A stretch of DNA of 64,000 nucleotides from Streptococcus oralis subsp. tigurinus AZ_3a. GTDB taxonomy: Bacteria; Bacillota; Bacilli; Lactobacillales; Streptococcaceae. Below the pieces are notes generated by a model. That model searched no databases and was not told the origin of the DNA. It saw nothing but the letters and a program-made list of their open reading frames with translations. The DNA lies in contig AORU01000012.1 in the NCBI GenBank assembly GCA_000344275.1, forward strand, positions 1-64,000, written 5' to 3'. Position numbers and translations under genes: made by a program. This document shows positions 27,143 to 35,268 of this stretch, in pieces (position 1 is the stretch's first letter; each line of letters begins with the position of its first letter).

Positions 27143-28357
27143 ATGAAAGAATTTAACAAGTCTAGTAAGTTAGAACATGTTGCTTATGATATCCGTGGTC
27201 CTGTTTTGGAAGAAGCTATGCGGATGCGAGCAAACGGGGAAAAGATTTTACGCCTGAATACAGGGAATCCAGCAGAATTTGGCTTTACAGCGCCAGATGA
27301 GGTCATTCATGATTTGATTATGAATGCGCGTGATAGCGAAGGCTACTCTGATTCCAAAGGGATTTTCTCAGCCCGTAAGGCCATCATGCAGTATTGCCAA
27401 CTAAAGAAATTCCCAAATGTGGATATTGATGATATCTACATTGGAAATGGTGTCAGTGAACTGATTGTCATGTCCATGCAGGGGCTTCTGGACAATGGAG
27501 ATGAGGTCTTGGTGCCCATGCCGGACTATCCTCTCTGGACAGCAGCTGTCAGCCTAGCTGGGGGAGATGCCGTCCACTATATCTGTGATGAGGCTGCAGA
27601 ATGGTACCCTGATATTGACGATATCAAGTCAAAAATCACTTCAAATACCAAGGCTATTATTCTCATCAATCCAAATAATCCGACAGGAGCTCTCTATCCC
27701 AAGGAACTCTTGTTGGAGATTATCGAGATTGCACGTCAAAACGACTTGATCATCTTTGCGGATGAAATCTACGACCGTATGGTCATGGATGGTCATGAGC
27801 ATGTATCAGTAGCTAGTCTGGCTCCAGATGTCTTCTGTGTCAGCATGAATGGTCTTTCAAAATCTCACCGTATCGCTGGTTTCCGTATAGGATGGATGGT
27901 CTTATCTGGACCTAAGACACATGTCAAGGGCTATATTGAAGGTCTTAATATGCTATCTAACATGCGCCTTTGCTCTAACGTTTTGGCCCAGCAAGTTGTA
28001 CAAACCTCGTTAGGTGGGCACCAGTCGGTAGACGAATTGCTCCTTCCTGGTGGACGGATCTGCGAGCAAAGAAACTTCATTTACAATGCCATTCAAGATA
28101 TTCCAGGTTTGTCTGCTGTCAAACCCAAAGCCGGACTTTATATTTTCCCTAAAATTGACCGCAATATGTATCGCATTGATGATGATGAACAGTTTGTCCT
28201 CAATTTCTTGAAGCAAGAGAAGGTTCTCTTGGTTCATGGTCGTGGTTTTAACTGGAAGGAACCAGACCATTTCCGTATCGTTTACCTTCCTCGTGTGGAC
28301 GAATTGGCGCAAATCCAAGAAAAGATGACACGTTTCTTGAGTCAGTATCGTAGATAA
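27143..28357 (+). CDS. alaT: Pyridoxal-phosphate aminotransferase, AlaT-type (class I)
   Basis: This is a 404-aa fold-type I aminotransferase, probably alanine:2-oxoglutarate. Motifs are LRLNTGNPAEFGF near the N-terminus, INPNNPTGALYPKELL, FADEIYDRM (PLP-ring Asp/Tyr), and the Schiff-base lysine in SMNGLSKSHRIAGFRIGWM. The length and motifs agree with AlaT/YfdZ-like enzymes. There is no obvious terminator before rpmH, although rpmH has its own strong promoter. Confidence 0.9.
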   Translation: MKEFNKSSKLEHVAYDIRGPVLEEAMRMRANGEKILRLNTGNPAEFGFTAPDEVIHDLIMNARDSEGYSDSKGIFSARKAIMQYCQLKKFPNVDIDDIYIGNGVSELIVMSMQGLLDNGDEVLVPMPDYPLWTAAVSLAGGDAVHYICDEAAEWYPDIDDIKSKITSNTKAIILINPNNPTGALYPKELLLEIIEIARQNDLIIFADEIYDRMVMDGHEHVSVASLAPDVFCVSMNGLSKSHRIAGFRIGWMVLSGPKTHVKGYIEGLNMLSNMRLCSNVLAQQVVQTSLGGHQSVDELLLPGGRICEQRNFIYNAIQDIPGLSAVKPKAGLYIFPKIDRNMYRIDDDEQFVLNFLKQEKVLLVHGRGFNWKEPDHFRIVYLPRVDELAQIQEKMTRFLSQYRR

Positions 28358-28398
28358 GGCTTACATTAGAAAAAGCTGGAAACATTTGCCTAGATCTA

Positions 28399-28427
28399 TT
28401 GACAAAAGTATCAGAATCAGATAGAAT
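28399..28427 (+). promoter_or_regulatory. Strong promoter of rpmH
   Basis: Consensus TTGACA, a 17-nt spacer and TAGAAT place the start near 28434. The roughly 65-nt leader contains a possible hairpin GTTTAG/CTAAAC. It ends with a perfect AGGAGGT ribosome site before a GTG start. Confidence 0.85.
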
Positions 28428-28501
28428 AGTAAAGTATGTTTAGTAACTGATCACTTTATAGCCGGCTAAACGAATACAAAATCTATGAGGAGGTATTCAT
28501 C

Positions 28502-28636
28502 GTGAAACGTACTTATCAACCAAGTAAAATTCGTCGTGCGCGCAAACACGGATTCCGTAACCGTATGTCAACTAAAAACGGTCGTCGCGTATTGGCAGCT
28601 CGTCGTCGTAAAGGACGCAAAGTTTTGGCTGCATAA
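28502..28636 (+). CDS. rpmH: 50S ribosomal protein L34
   Basis: This 44-aa, very basic protein ([18 protein letters not shown] ... [11 protein letters not shown]) is unmistakably L34. Translation starts at GTG 28502, placed 8 nt after AGGAGGT. In many bacteria rpmH lies beside rnpA and dnaA; here it stands alone between alaT and a K+ importer, a rearrangement common in streptococci. Confidence 0.98.
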   Translation: MKRTYQPSKIRRARKHGFRNRMSTKNGRRVLAARRRKGRKVLAA

Positions 28637-28654
28637 TCCAAACAAATTCAGCAA

Positions 28655-28695
28655 AGAAGTCAGTAGGAACTCGAGTCTACTGGCTTTTGTTTTTA
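28655..28695 (+). terminator. Terminator of rpmH
   Basis: The 10-bp stem AAGTCAGTAG/CTACTGGCTT (with G-U) has a 10-nt loop and T-rich tail. Nothing else is recognisable from here to 28772. Confidence 0.8.
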
Positions 28696-28772
28696 TCTTA
28701 AAGGGTGCATTGTCCACGAAATCGTCAATTTCAAATGGAACTCATGGAGGGCTATTTAAAAGATCACATACA

Positions 28773-28814
28773 AAAAACTCAAAACCAGATATAAGTTACT
28801 GATTTTGAGTTTTT
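28773..28814. terminator. Terminator of the KimA-like gene (also rightward)
   Basis: The 16-bp stem AAAAACTCAAAACCAG/CTGATTTTGAGTTTTT with one mismatch is A/T-flanked on both sides. It ends 2 nt before the stop codon of the minus-strand gene. Confidence 0.85.
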
Positions 28815-28816
28815 GT

Positions 28817-30661
28817 TTATTCTTTTAAGTGATAAGAGTAGCTAGCGACGACGACGTCTTCGTGCCATCTGAGAGCGTATTTTAGTTTAAGGCTCATTTG
28901 ATTGTGCAGGATATTTTGCCAAGGCTTGTTAGGGATGAACTGTGGTACAAGGACTGTAACGGTGTAGTTTTTTTGCTTAGCTTCTTGGGCAATTCGTTTG
29001 ACATACTTGACGCTAGGGGTGATGATGTCGCGGTAGCTGGTATTGATATTCTTCAGAGTGATATTTGGGAAGTAGTCGGCAAATTCCTGAAGAATTTCTT
29101 GGTCTTTTTCAGCCGTTTCTTTAGTAGAAATGTGCATGGCCAACACTTCGTCACCGATACTTTGAGCGTAGTTAATCGCTCCGACACTTACTCGAGTAAC
29201 ATTTCCTACTAGGACAAGGACAAGGTTACCATCATAAGTGCGCTTTTCAATTCCTTCGTAGAGTCGCAGTTGTTTTGCCACTTTTTGGTAATGGTTGTGA
29301 ATGGACAAAAAGAGGAAGGTTAGAACTAGGATAATTGGGAAGAATGGCCAGATATCACCCAGTCTGAAGAGGAGTAAAATGAGGACAATAGCATAACAAA
29401 TGATGGCCCCAAGGATATTAGCAAAGGCAGGTTTTAAGAAGTTTGCTCCTTTTTCCTTTTTCCAATGGCGAATCATCCCAGTCTGAGAAAGGGCAAAGGG
29501 AACGAAGACCCCGATAGTATAAAGAGGAATCAAGCGTTCAGTATTCCCATTAAAAATGAGAAGAAGGATCATAGCTCCAAAGGCCAGAGTTAAGATACCG
29601 TTGGAATAGCCAAGGCGATCCCCTTTTTCCATAAAGAGATGAGGCATGTACTTGTTTTTGGCCATATTGTAGGACAGCATAGGGAAGGCTGAAAAGCCAG
29701 TATTTGCAGCTACAGCTAGAATCAAGGCTGTTGAGAACTGGAAGAGATAGTAGCTAGCATGACCAAAGAATGAATCACCAAGAATGCCCTTGGCCATTTG
29801 CGAGAGGATGGTTTCTCCGTGTTGAGGCGTGATACCCATCCAGTAGTTTAGGAAGGTAATGCCTGCAAAAAGAAATCCTAAAATCAGCGACATGATGGTC
29901 AAAGTCTGAGCAGCATTCTTTTCTTTCGGAGTTTTAAAAAATGGTACCGCATTTGAAATAGCTTCAACCCCTGTCAGAGAGGCAGAGCCACTGGTAAAGG
30001 CTCTTAGTAGGAGAACGATGGAAAGGCTCGGAACAGTTTGTCCAATGGTTGAAGTTGCCTGATAGTTTAGGGACCCTGTAAATAGTTGAAAGAATCCATA
30101 AAGCAAGAGAAAGACGGTACTGAAGATAAAGAGGTAGACGGGAATCATCAGAGAGCTGGCAGATTCTTTCAAGCCTCTTAAATTCAAGAGCATGAGCAGG
30201 CAGACTAGGAAAATAGAGATATGAAGATTGTAGGGATGGAGGGCAGGTATGGCTGCTGTAATAGCATCAGATCCAGAAGCAACGGATACGGCTACTGTCA
30301 GCATATAGTCAACAAGGAGGCTACCTCCTGCAATCAATCCTAGTTCAGGGGAGAGATTTTCCCGAGTGACCATATAAGCCCCTCCACCTTGAGGATAGGC
30401 ATGGATGATTTGACGATAGGAAATGGTCAAACTAGCGAGCAGTAAGAGGACAAAAATACCGATAGGGAGGCTCCACCAAATAGCGAGAGGAGAGAGACTG
30501 ACTAAAACGAGAATGACTTGTTCAGGTCCATAGGCAATAGAAGACAGGGCATCACTGGATAACATTGCAAGTGCCTGCATTTTTCCAAGTAATCCCCCTT
30601 CGCCGTCTGTGAGAGACTTGAGTGGTCGACCGATAAAGGTATATTTTAATTTTCTAAACAT
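28817..30661 (-). CDS. KimA-like APC-superfamily potassium importer
   Basis: This is a 614-aa membrane protein with about 12 helices and a C-terminal cytoplasmic UspA-like domain (about 465-614). Blocks such as GRPLKSL near the start, ALAMLSSDALSS(I)AYGPEQ, SYRQIIHAYPQGGGAYMV, LTGVEAISNAVPFFK, AANTGFSAFPMLSYN and the end VPQFIPNKPWQNILHNQ closely match Bacillus subtilis KimA (YdaO). KimA is a proton-coupled K+ importer inhibited by c-di-AMP. ATG 30661, with AAAGGA 7 nt upstream, is preferred to an in-frame TTG at 30688. Trk genes at 59.2-62.0 kb give a second K+ route. Confidence 0.88.
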   Translation of the reverse strand: MFRKLKYTFIGRPLKSLTDGEGGLLGKMQALAMLSSDALSSIAYGPEQVILVLVSLSPLAIWWSLPIGIFVLLLLASLTISYRQIIHAYPQGGGAYMVTRENLSPELGLIAGGSLLVDYMLTVAVSVASGSDAITAAIPALHPYNLHISIFLVCLLMLLNLRGLKESASSLMIPVYLFIFSTVFLLLYGFFQLFTGSLNYQATSTIGQTVPSLSIVLLLRAFTSGSASLTGVEAISNAVPFFKTPKEKNAAQTLTIMSLILGFLFAGITFLNYWMGITPQHGETILSQMAKGILGDSFFGHASYYLFQFSTALILAVAANTGFSAFPMLSYNMAKNKYMPHLFMEKGDRLGYSNGILTLAFGAMILLLIFNGNTERLIPLYTIGVFVPFALSQTGMIRHWKKEKGANFLKPAFANILGAIICYAIVLILLLFRLGDIWPFFPIILVLTFLFLSIHNHYQKVAKQLRLYEGIEKRTYDGNLVLVLVGNVTRVSVGAINYAQSIGDEVLAMHISTKETAEKDQEILQEFADYFPNITLKNINTSYRDIITPSVKYVKRIAQEAKQKNYTVTVLVPQFIPNKPWQNILHNQMSLKLKYALRWHEDVVVASYSYHLKE

Positions 30662-30696
30662 TTTCTTTTCCTTTACTGAAAATTTCAATAAGTGTT

Positions 30697-30725
30697 ATTA
30701 TACTGCTTTGAAAAAAGGCAGTCAA
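30697..30725 (-). promoter_or_regulatory. Promoter of the KimA-like gene
   Basis: On the minus strand TTGACT, a 17-nt spacer and TATAAT place the start near 30690. The leader is only about 30 nt, so there is no space for the c-di-AMP riboswitch that precedes Bacillus kimA. Confidence 0.8.
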
Positions 30726-30776
30726 GAGAGAATGACTGGTTTTTGGATATTTTTCCAAGCCGAGGGATGCTATTTT

Positions 30777-30785
30777 TGGTATAAT
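30777..30785 (+). promoter_or_regulatory. Extended -10 promoter of tatD-rnmV
   Basis: TGGTATAAT has its box at 30780-30785, with a predicted start near 30792. Any start codon of tatD upstream of this point can be excluded. Confidence 0.7.
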
Positions 30786-30812
30786 AGATGGAAGAAAATG
30801 AGGTTAGAAGAG

Positions 30813-31589
30813 ATGATTTTTGATACGCACACACATTTAAATGTAGAAGAATTTGCAGGACATGAGGCAGAAGAAATCGCCTTGGCTGCTGAGATGGGTG
30901 TGACACAGATGAATATTGTTGGTTTTGATAAGCCAACCATTGAACGAGCCCTGGAGTTGGCAGATGAGTATGAGCAACTCTACGCAACTATTGGCTGGCA
31001 TCCGACGGAAGCAGGGACTTACACAGATGAGGTCGAAGCTTACTTGCTTGAAAAACTAAAACATCCTAAGGTCGTTGCCTTGGGGGAGATTGGTCTGGAC
31101 TATCACTGGATGACAGCATCTAAGGAAGTGCAGGAACTGGTTTTTCGTCGTCAGATTCAGCTGTCTAAGGACTTGAATTTACCCTTTGTGGTCCACACTC
31201 GTGATGCGCTAGAAGATACTTATGAGATTATCAAGAGCGAGGGCGTTGGTCCTCGTGGTGGGATTATGCATTCATTTTCAGGCTCTTTGGAGTGGGCTGA
31301 AAAGTTTGTCGAGCTTGGCATGACCACTTCTTTCTCAGGTGTGGTGACCTTTAAGAAAGCGACGGATATCCAAGAGGCTGCTAGAGAACTTCCGTTAGAC
31401 AAGATTTTGGTAGAAACGGATGCGCCCTACCTGGCTCCTGTTCCTAAACGTGGCCGTGAAAACAAAACAGCCTACACACGATACGTGGTGGACTTTATCG
31501 CTGACTTGCGTGGCATGACGACAGAAGAATTAGCAGCTGTGACAAGTGCCAATGCAGAGCGTATTTTTGGATTGGAAAAACAATCATGA
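30813..31589 (+). CDS. tatD: TatD-family metal-dependent deoxyribonuclease
   Basis: This is a 258-aa TIM-barrel hydrolase. It has the metal motif FDTHTHLN at the N-terminus, GEIGLDYHWM (Glu), LPFVVHTRDA (His), GIMHSFSG (His) and LVETDAPYLAP (Asp). TatD proteins are 3'-5' exonucleases in DNA repair and degradation. ATG 30813, with GAGG about 9 nt upstream, gives the standard family start; ATG 30798 (MRLEE-) is an alternative. The last 4 nt overlap rnmV (ATGA). Confidence 0.95.
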   Translation: MIFDTHTHLNVEEFAGHEAEEIALAAEMGVTQMNIVGFDKPTIERALELADEYEQLYATIGWHPTEAGTYTDEVEAYLLEKLKHPKVVALGEIGLDYHWMTASKEVQELVFRRQIQLSKDLNLPFVVHTRDALEDTYEIIKSEGVGPRGGIMHSFSGSLEWAEKFVELGMTTSFSGVVTFKKATDIQEAARELPLDKILVETDAPYLAPVPKRGRENKTAYTRYVVDFIADLRGMTTEELAAVTSANAERIFGLEKQS

Positions 31590-32152
31590 AAGAAAAAATT
31601 TCCCAAGTCATCGTGGTTGAAGGTCGCGATGATACGGCCAATCTCAAACGTTACTTTGACGTAGAGACCTATGAAACACGAGGTTCCGCAATAAATGACC
31701 AGGATATAGAGCGGATTCGTCGCCTGCATGAACTGCATGGAGTCATTGTATTTACAGACCCCGACTTTAATGGTGAACGCATTCGTCGCATGATTATGAC
31801 GGCCATTCCAACAGTCCAGCATGCCTTTCTCAAGCGAGATGAAGCAGTGCCCAAATCTAAGTCCAAGGGACGTTCTCTGGGAATCGAACACGCCAGCTAT
31901 GAAGATCTAAAAACAGCGCTGACTCAGGTGACAGAGCAATTTGAAAGCGAGAACGAGTTTAACATCAGTCGTGGTGACTTGATTCGCCTAGGTTTCCTAG
32001 CGGGAGCAGACAGTCGTAGACGCCGAGAGTATCTAGGCGAACAGCTCCGCATAGGCTATTCCAACGGCAAGCAACTCCTCAAGCGTTTAGAGTTGTTTGG
32101 CGTAACCTTGGCAGAAGTGGAAGAGGCTATGGAAAGTTATGATAATAGCTAG
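31586..32152 (+). CDS. rnmV: Ribonuclease M5
   Basis: This is a 188-aa Toprim-domain RNase that matures 5S rRNA. Toprim motifs are VIVVEGRDDTANLKRYF (conserved Glu) and VIVFTDPDFNGERIRRMI (DxD-like). The C-terminal part includes LIRLGFLAGADSRRRREYLGE, typical of RnmV. It is translationally coupled to tatD through an ATGA overlap, an arrangement conserved in Firmicutes. Confidence 0.96.
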   Translation: MKEKISQVIVVEGRDDTANLKRYFDVETYETRGSAINDQDIERIRRLHELHGVIVFTDPDFNGERIRRMIMTAIPTVQHAFLKRDEAVPKSKSKGRSLGIEHASYEDLKTALTQVTEQFESENEFNISRGDLIRLGFLAGADSRRRREYLGEQLRIGYSNGKQLLKRLELFGVTLAEVEEAMESYDNS

Positions 32153-32177
32153 ATAGCTCAAAAATACAAAGGGAATG

Positions 32178-32186
32178 TGTTACAAT
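32178..32186 (+). promoter_or_regulatory. Extended -10 upstream of the first orphan gene
   Basis: TGTTACAAT has its box at 32181-32186, about 55 nt before the next start codon. A second possible -10 (TTAAAAT) lies around 32216. Confidence 0.45.
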
Positions 32187-32245
32187 AGAGGTACTTAGAT
32201 TTATTTTGATAGCGTTAAAATAGAAACTTATAAGGACAGAGCGAA

Positions 32246-32581
32246 ATGAAAATACAAGTTGACAGAGAGTCTGTGTGTATGGGGGATGATGTACTGCCCC
32301 ATGAGATAGAATTTGAGATTCCTGAAGATATGACGGTGAAAGATTTTTTTGACTTTCTAGAAAGGGAACGTTATTTGCCGTCTGTTCAAGGAAACAATGT
32401 CGCTTGGGAACTCCGTAATCGAAATGGGGAACAAGGTGTTTATTTCACCAAAACACGAGAGATTATCCATCCAGATGCGGTCTTAAAAGAGATGTTGGAA
32501 GGAATTACGGAGACACCCTTATTTGTTTTTCTCTATCATTATACCCCGGAAGCATACTATATTAGAAAAGAGAATAAATGA
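32246..32581 (+). CDS. Hypothetical small acidic protein (111 aa)
   Basis: I do not recognise this protein. It is acidic and soluble-looking, with no signal peptide or membrane segment: MKIQVDRESVCMGDDVLPHE, then MTVKDFFDFLERERYLPSV, VAWELRNRNGEQGVYF and a Tyr-rich end. Its small size, acidity and position as an orphan would suit an immunity-type or accessory protein, but nothing here proves that. ACAGAGCGA gives only a weak ribosome site. Its stop codon lies inside a decayed copy of the rsmA start region. Confidence 0.65.
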   Translation: MKIQVDRESVCMGDDVLPHEIEFEIPEDMTVKDFFDFLERERYLPSVQGNNVAWELRNRNGEQGVYFTKTREIIHPDAVLKEMLEGITETPLFVFLYHYTPEAYYIRKENK

Positions 32582-32617
32582 GAATTGCAGATGATGTCCT
32601 GACCAAGGTTGAACTGG
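32563..32617 (+). repeat. Direct repeat copy A: decayed duplicate of the rsmA start region
   Basis: 55 nt align without gaps to 33491-33545, with 46 identities by my count. The 30 nt around the start codon (ATGAGAATTGCAGAT) differ at a single position. Confidence 0.85.
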
Positions 32618-32652
32618 TCATGTATTGTTATCGTCCCTTGGTGCTTTTATGA
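32578..32652 (+). pseudogene. Remnant of rsmA 5' end
   Basis: Starting at the duplicated ATG, the frame reads MRIADDVLTKVELV and stops after 24 codons. The real RsmA starts [14 protein letters not shown]. Nothing further downstream resembles rsmA, so only the first dozen or so codons were duplicated. The remaining sequence to 32757 shows no gene. Confidence 0.7.
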
Positions 32653-32772
32653 AACATCTTTTTAAATGAAGTCTAGGTTTTCGATTGGGCATGAAAAATT
32701 GGAAACTTTATAGTTTTATCTACATCCTACTTGAACCACTAACCTTTTTCAAAGATTGTGAAAGGAAATGAT

Positions 32773-33486
32773 ATGGCAAATAGAAGTTATATTTACTTAA
32801 AAAACGGAGATGAAGCCCGTATTCTAACAGAGGGAATTTACACAATACCCTATTTTTGGCAATTGTTTTGGGATGAAGAAGATTTAAAAGCTCCGATTGC
32901 TCTCTGGGAAACAGCAGAAAAACTGGAAGAAGATGAAGAGCAAGCAGAAAGATTTTACCAAGAGCAGAATGTAGATATCTTGCTTTCTATTGAAAAATTC
33001 CAGCAGAATGCCCTCAAAAACCGATCTTTTTTAGAAGAGAATGCCCCACAATCCGTGCAACTATATGATGACTTTGTCCGTTATATTCTTGCAAATGTCA
33101 AAGACGGTGATGTGCTCGGATTTGATCTTTTAGATGTTGCTTTTATGGACCAAGTGTCTGTTGTTTCTGATAAACTGTTAAAAAATATACGAGCTATTCG
33201 GGAAAATCAACCCAAAGATTTAGATTTTTCTGTGACAGAAAAGAACTTAATTGGTCTTGCTATGGGCTTTCCTGATTATTATGCTTCAGAATTATTGCCA
33301 GAAGACAATATTGTAGATTCGGTTGCCTATCAGGATGAACTGAAGAAAATGAACCCCCAAGAAGATAAGAAAGTGCTAGGTACGACTGGAGCTGATTCAA
33401 AAGGGAACAAGTCTCGTGTTCTTTTAGTGTTTTGGATTTTGTTGGCACTAGTAATTATGTGGGTTTTATATATTATTTTTAGCTAA
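32773..33486 (+). CDS. Hypothetical tail-anchored protein (237 aa)
   Basis: This cytoplasmic acidic protein begins MANRSYIYLKNGDEARILTEG and has a single C-terminal membrane helix (about 215-236, VLLVFWILLALVIMWVLYIIF) ending at the stop, so it is tail-anchored. The N-terminal pattern recalls a widespread family of unknown function (DUF7822-like), a tentative call. ATG 32773, with AAAGGAA 6 nt upstream, is preferred to GTG 32758. It lies between the two copies of the rsmA start region, consistent with insertion at that locus. Confidence 0.75.
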   Translation: MANRSYIYLKNGDEARILTEGIYTIPYFWQLFWDEEDLKAPIALWETAEKLEEDEEQAERFYQEQNVDILLSIEKFQQNALKNRSFLEENAPQSVQLYDDFVRYILANVKDGDVLGFDLLDVAFMDQVSVVSDKLLKNIRAIRENQPKDLDFSVTEKNLIGLAMGFPDYYASELLPEDNIVDSVAYQDELKKMNPQEDKKVLGTTGADSKGNKSRVLLVFWILLALVIMWVLYIIFS

Positions 33487-33490
33487 TAAA

Positions 33491-33545
33491 TAGAAAAGAG
33501 AATAGATGAGAATTGCAGATTATAGCGTGACCAAGGCAGTGCTGG
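33491..33545 (+). repeat. Direct repeat copy B: authentic rsmA start region
   Basis: This is the functional partner of the repeat at 32563-32617. It contains the rsmA ribosome site region (GAAAAGAGA) and the first 13 codons. Confidence 0.85.
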
Positions 33546-34378
33546 AGCGTCACGGTTTTACCTTTAAAAAGTCCTTCGGGCAAAATTTCTTGACGGATAC
33601 CAATATCCTTCAAAAAATAGTGGATACGGCTGAAATTGATGACCAGGTTAATGTCATTGAGATTGGTCCAGGGATTGGTGCTTTGACAGAGTTTCTGGCT
33701 GAGCGTGCAGCTCAAGTCATGGCCTTTGAGATCGACCACCGTTTGGTACCGATTTTGGCAGATACTCTTCGTGATTTTGACAATGTAACAGTGGTTAACG
33801 AGGACATTCTCAAAGTTGACTTGGCGCAGCATATCCAGAATTTCAAAAATCCTGACTTGCCGATTAAGGTAGTTGCCAATTTGCCCTACTATATCACAAC
33901 GCCTATTCTCATGCATTTAATCGAGAGTGGCATTCCTTTTAGTGAGTTTGTCGTCATGATGCAAAAAGAAGTGGCGGATCGCATCTCAGCACAGCCCAAT
34001 ACCAAAGCTTACGGTAGTTTGTCGATTGCTGTTCAATATTACATGACAGCCAAGGTTGCCTTCATCGTGCCTCGTACGGTCTTTGTGCCAGCCCCAAATG
34101 TGGACTCAGCCATTTTAAAAATGGTGCGCCGTCCAGAGCCTGCTGTAGCAGTAAAAGATGAGAACTTTTTCTTTAAGGTTTCCAAGGCTAGTTTTACTCA
34201 TCGCCGCAAGACCTTGTGGAACAACTTGACAGGCTACTTTGGGAAAACTGATGAAGTCAGGGATAAGCTGACCAAGGCCTTGGACCAAGCAGATTTGTCA
34301 CCGAGTGTTCGTGGTGAAGCTCTCAGCTTAGAAGAATTTGCCAGTCTAGCAGATGCGCTCAAAGGACAAGGACTCTAA
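33506..34378 (+). CDS. rsmA: 16S rRNA dimethyladenosine transferase (KsgA)
   Basis: This is a 290-aa SAM-dependent enzyme that dimethylates A1518/A1519 in 16S rRNA. It has [12 protein letters not shown] at the N-terminus, the SAM motif [16 protein letters not shown], motif [16 protein letters not shown], and [13 protein letters not shown] near the C-terminal domain. It heads a tight six-gene run (rsmA-rsgA-rpe-thiN-rmuC-yhaM) with gaps of 1-10 nt or overlaps. The promoter is not evident immediately upstream. Confidence 0.97.
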   Translation: MRIADYSVTKAVLERHGFTFKKSFGQNFLTDTNILQKIVDTAEIDDQVNVIEIGPGIGALTEFLAERAAQVMAFEIDHRLVPILADTLRDFDNVTVVNEDILKVDLAQHIQNFKNPDLPIKVVANLPYYITTPILMHLIESGIPFSEFVVMMQKEVADRISAQPNTKAYGSLSIAVQYYMTAKVAFIVPRTVFVPAPNVDSAILKMVRRPEPAVAVKDENFFFKVSKASFTHRRKTLWNNLTGYFGKTDEVRDKLTKALDQADLSPSVRGEALSLEEFASLADALKGQGL

Positions 34379-34379
34379 G

Positions 34380-35258
34380 ATGAAGGGACAAATCATTAAA
34401 GCCTTGGCAGGATTCTACTATGTGGAGAGTGATGGTCAAGTTTACCAGACACGCGCGCGTGGAAATTTCCGCAAAAAAGGTCATACGCCCTATGTTGGGG
34501 ATTGGGTAGATTTTTCTGCAGAGGAAAATTCCGAAGGTTATATCCTCAAGATTCATGAACGGAAAAATAGTCTGGTCCGTCCGCCTATTGTTAATATTGA
34601 CCAAGCGGTGGTTATCATGTCGGTCAAGGAGCCGGATTTTAATAGCAATTTGTTGGATCGCTTCTTGGTTCTTTTGGAGCACAAGGGTATCCATCCCATC
34701 GTCTATATTTCTAAAATGGATTTGCTAGAAGATAGGGAAGAATTAAGTTTTTACCAACAAACCTATCGTGCCATTGGTTATGACTTTGTGACTAGTAAGG
34801 AAGAGCTCTTGCCTTTGTTGACAGGCAAAGTGACAGTTTTTATGGGGCAGACAGGTGTTGGAAAATCAACCCTCCTCAATAAAATCGCACCGGACCTCAA
34901 TCTTGAAACAGGAGAAATCTCAGACAGTCTGGGTCGCGGTCGTCATACCACTCGAGCTGTTAGTTTTTACAACCTCAATGGTGGTAAAATCGCGGACACA
35001 CCAGGATTTTCATCGCTAGATTATGAAGTGTCAACGGCTGAAGACCTCAATCAGGCCTTTCCAGAGATTGCTAGTGTCAGTCGAGACTGCAAGTTCCGTA
35101 CTTGTACCCATACCCATGAGCCGTCCTGTGCGGTTAAGCCGGCTGTAGAAGAAGGCGCTATTGCGACCTTCCGTTTTGACAACTACCTGCAATTCCTCAG
35201 TGAGATTGAAAATCGCAGAGAGACTTATAAAAAAGTCAGTAAAAAAATTCCAAAATAA
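34380..35258 (+). CDS. rsgA: Ribosome small-subunit biogenesis GTPase RsgA
   Basis: This is a 292-aa circularly permuted GTPase acting in late 30S maturation. The OB domain (about 1-65) is followed by the G domain with permuted order: G4 ISKMDLLED, then G1 [12 protein letters not shown] and G3 DTPGF. The C-terminal zinc knuckle is [14 protein letters not shown]. It begins 1 nt after the rsmA stop, and both act on the 30S subunit. The earlier in-frame ATG at 34353 lies within rsmA and is not used. Confidence 0.96.
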   Translation: MKGQIIKALAGFYYVESDGQVYQTRARGNFRKKGHTPYVGDWVDFSAEENSEGYILKIHERKNSLVRPPIVNIDQAVVIMSVKEPDFNSNLLDRFLVLLEHKGIHPIVYISKMDLLEDREELSFYQQTYRAIGYDFVTSKEELLPLLTGKVTVFMGQTGVGKSTLLNKIAPDLNLETGEISDSLGRGRHTTRAVSFYNLNGGKIADTPGFSSLDYEVSTAEDLNQAFPEIASVSRDCKFRTCTHTHEPSCAVKPAVEEGAIATFRFDNYLQFLSEIENRRETYKKVSKKIPK

Positions 35259-35268
35259 GGAGAAACCT

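Noticed and set aside
28536..28802. 88-codon frame overlapping rpmH
   Set aside because: It is an out-of-frame reading of the L34 gene and its terminator, with no ribosome site.
30662..30696. c-di-AMP riboswitch or CodY box in the KimA-like leader
   Set aside because: The leader is about 30 nt, too short for a riboswitch. AATTTTCAGTAAAGG matches the CodY box at only 12 of 15 positions and coincides with the ribosome site.
30609..30812. N-terminal extension of tatD by 68 codons
   Set aside because: The extended -10 promoter at 30777-30785 lies inside it, and the family begins at MIFDTHTH; the extension is untranscribed.
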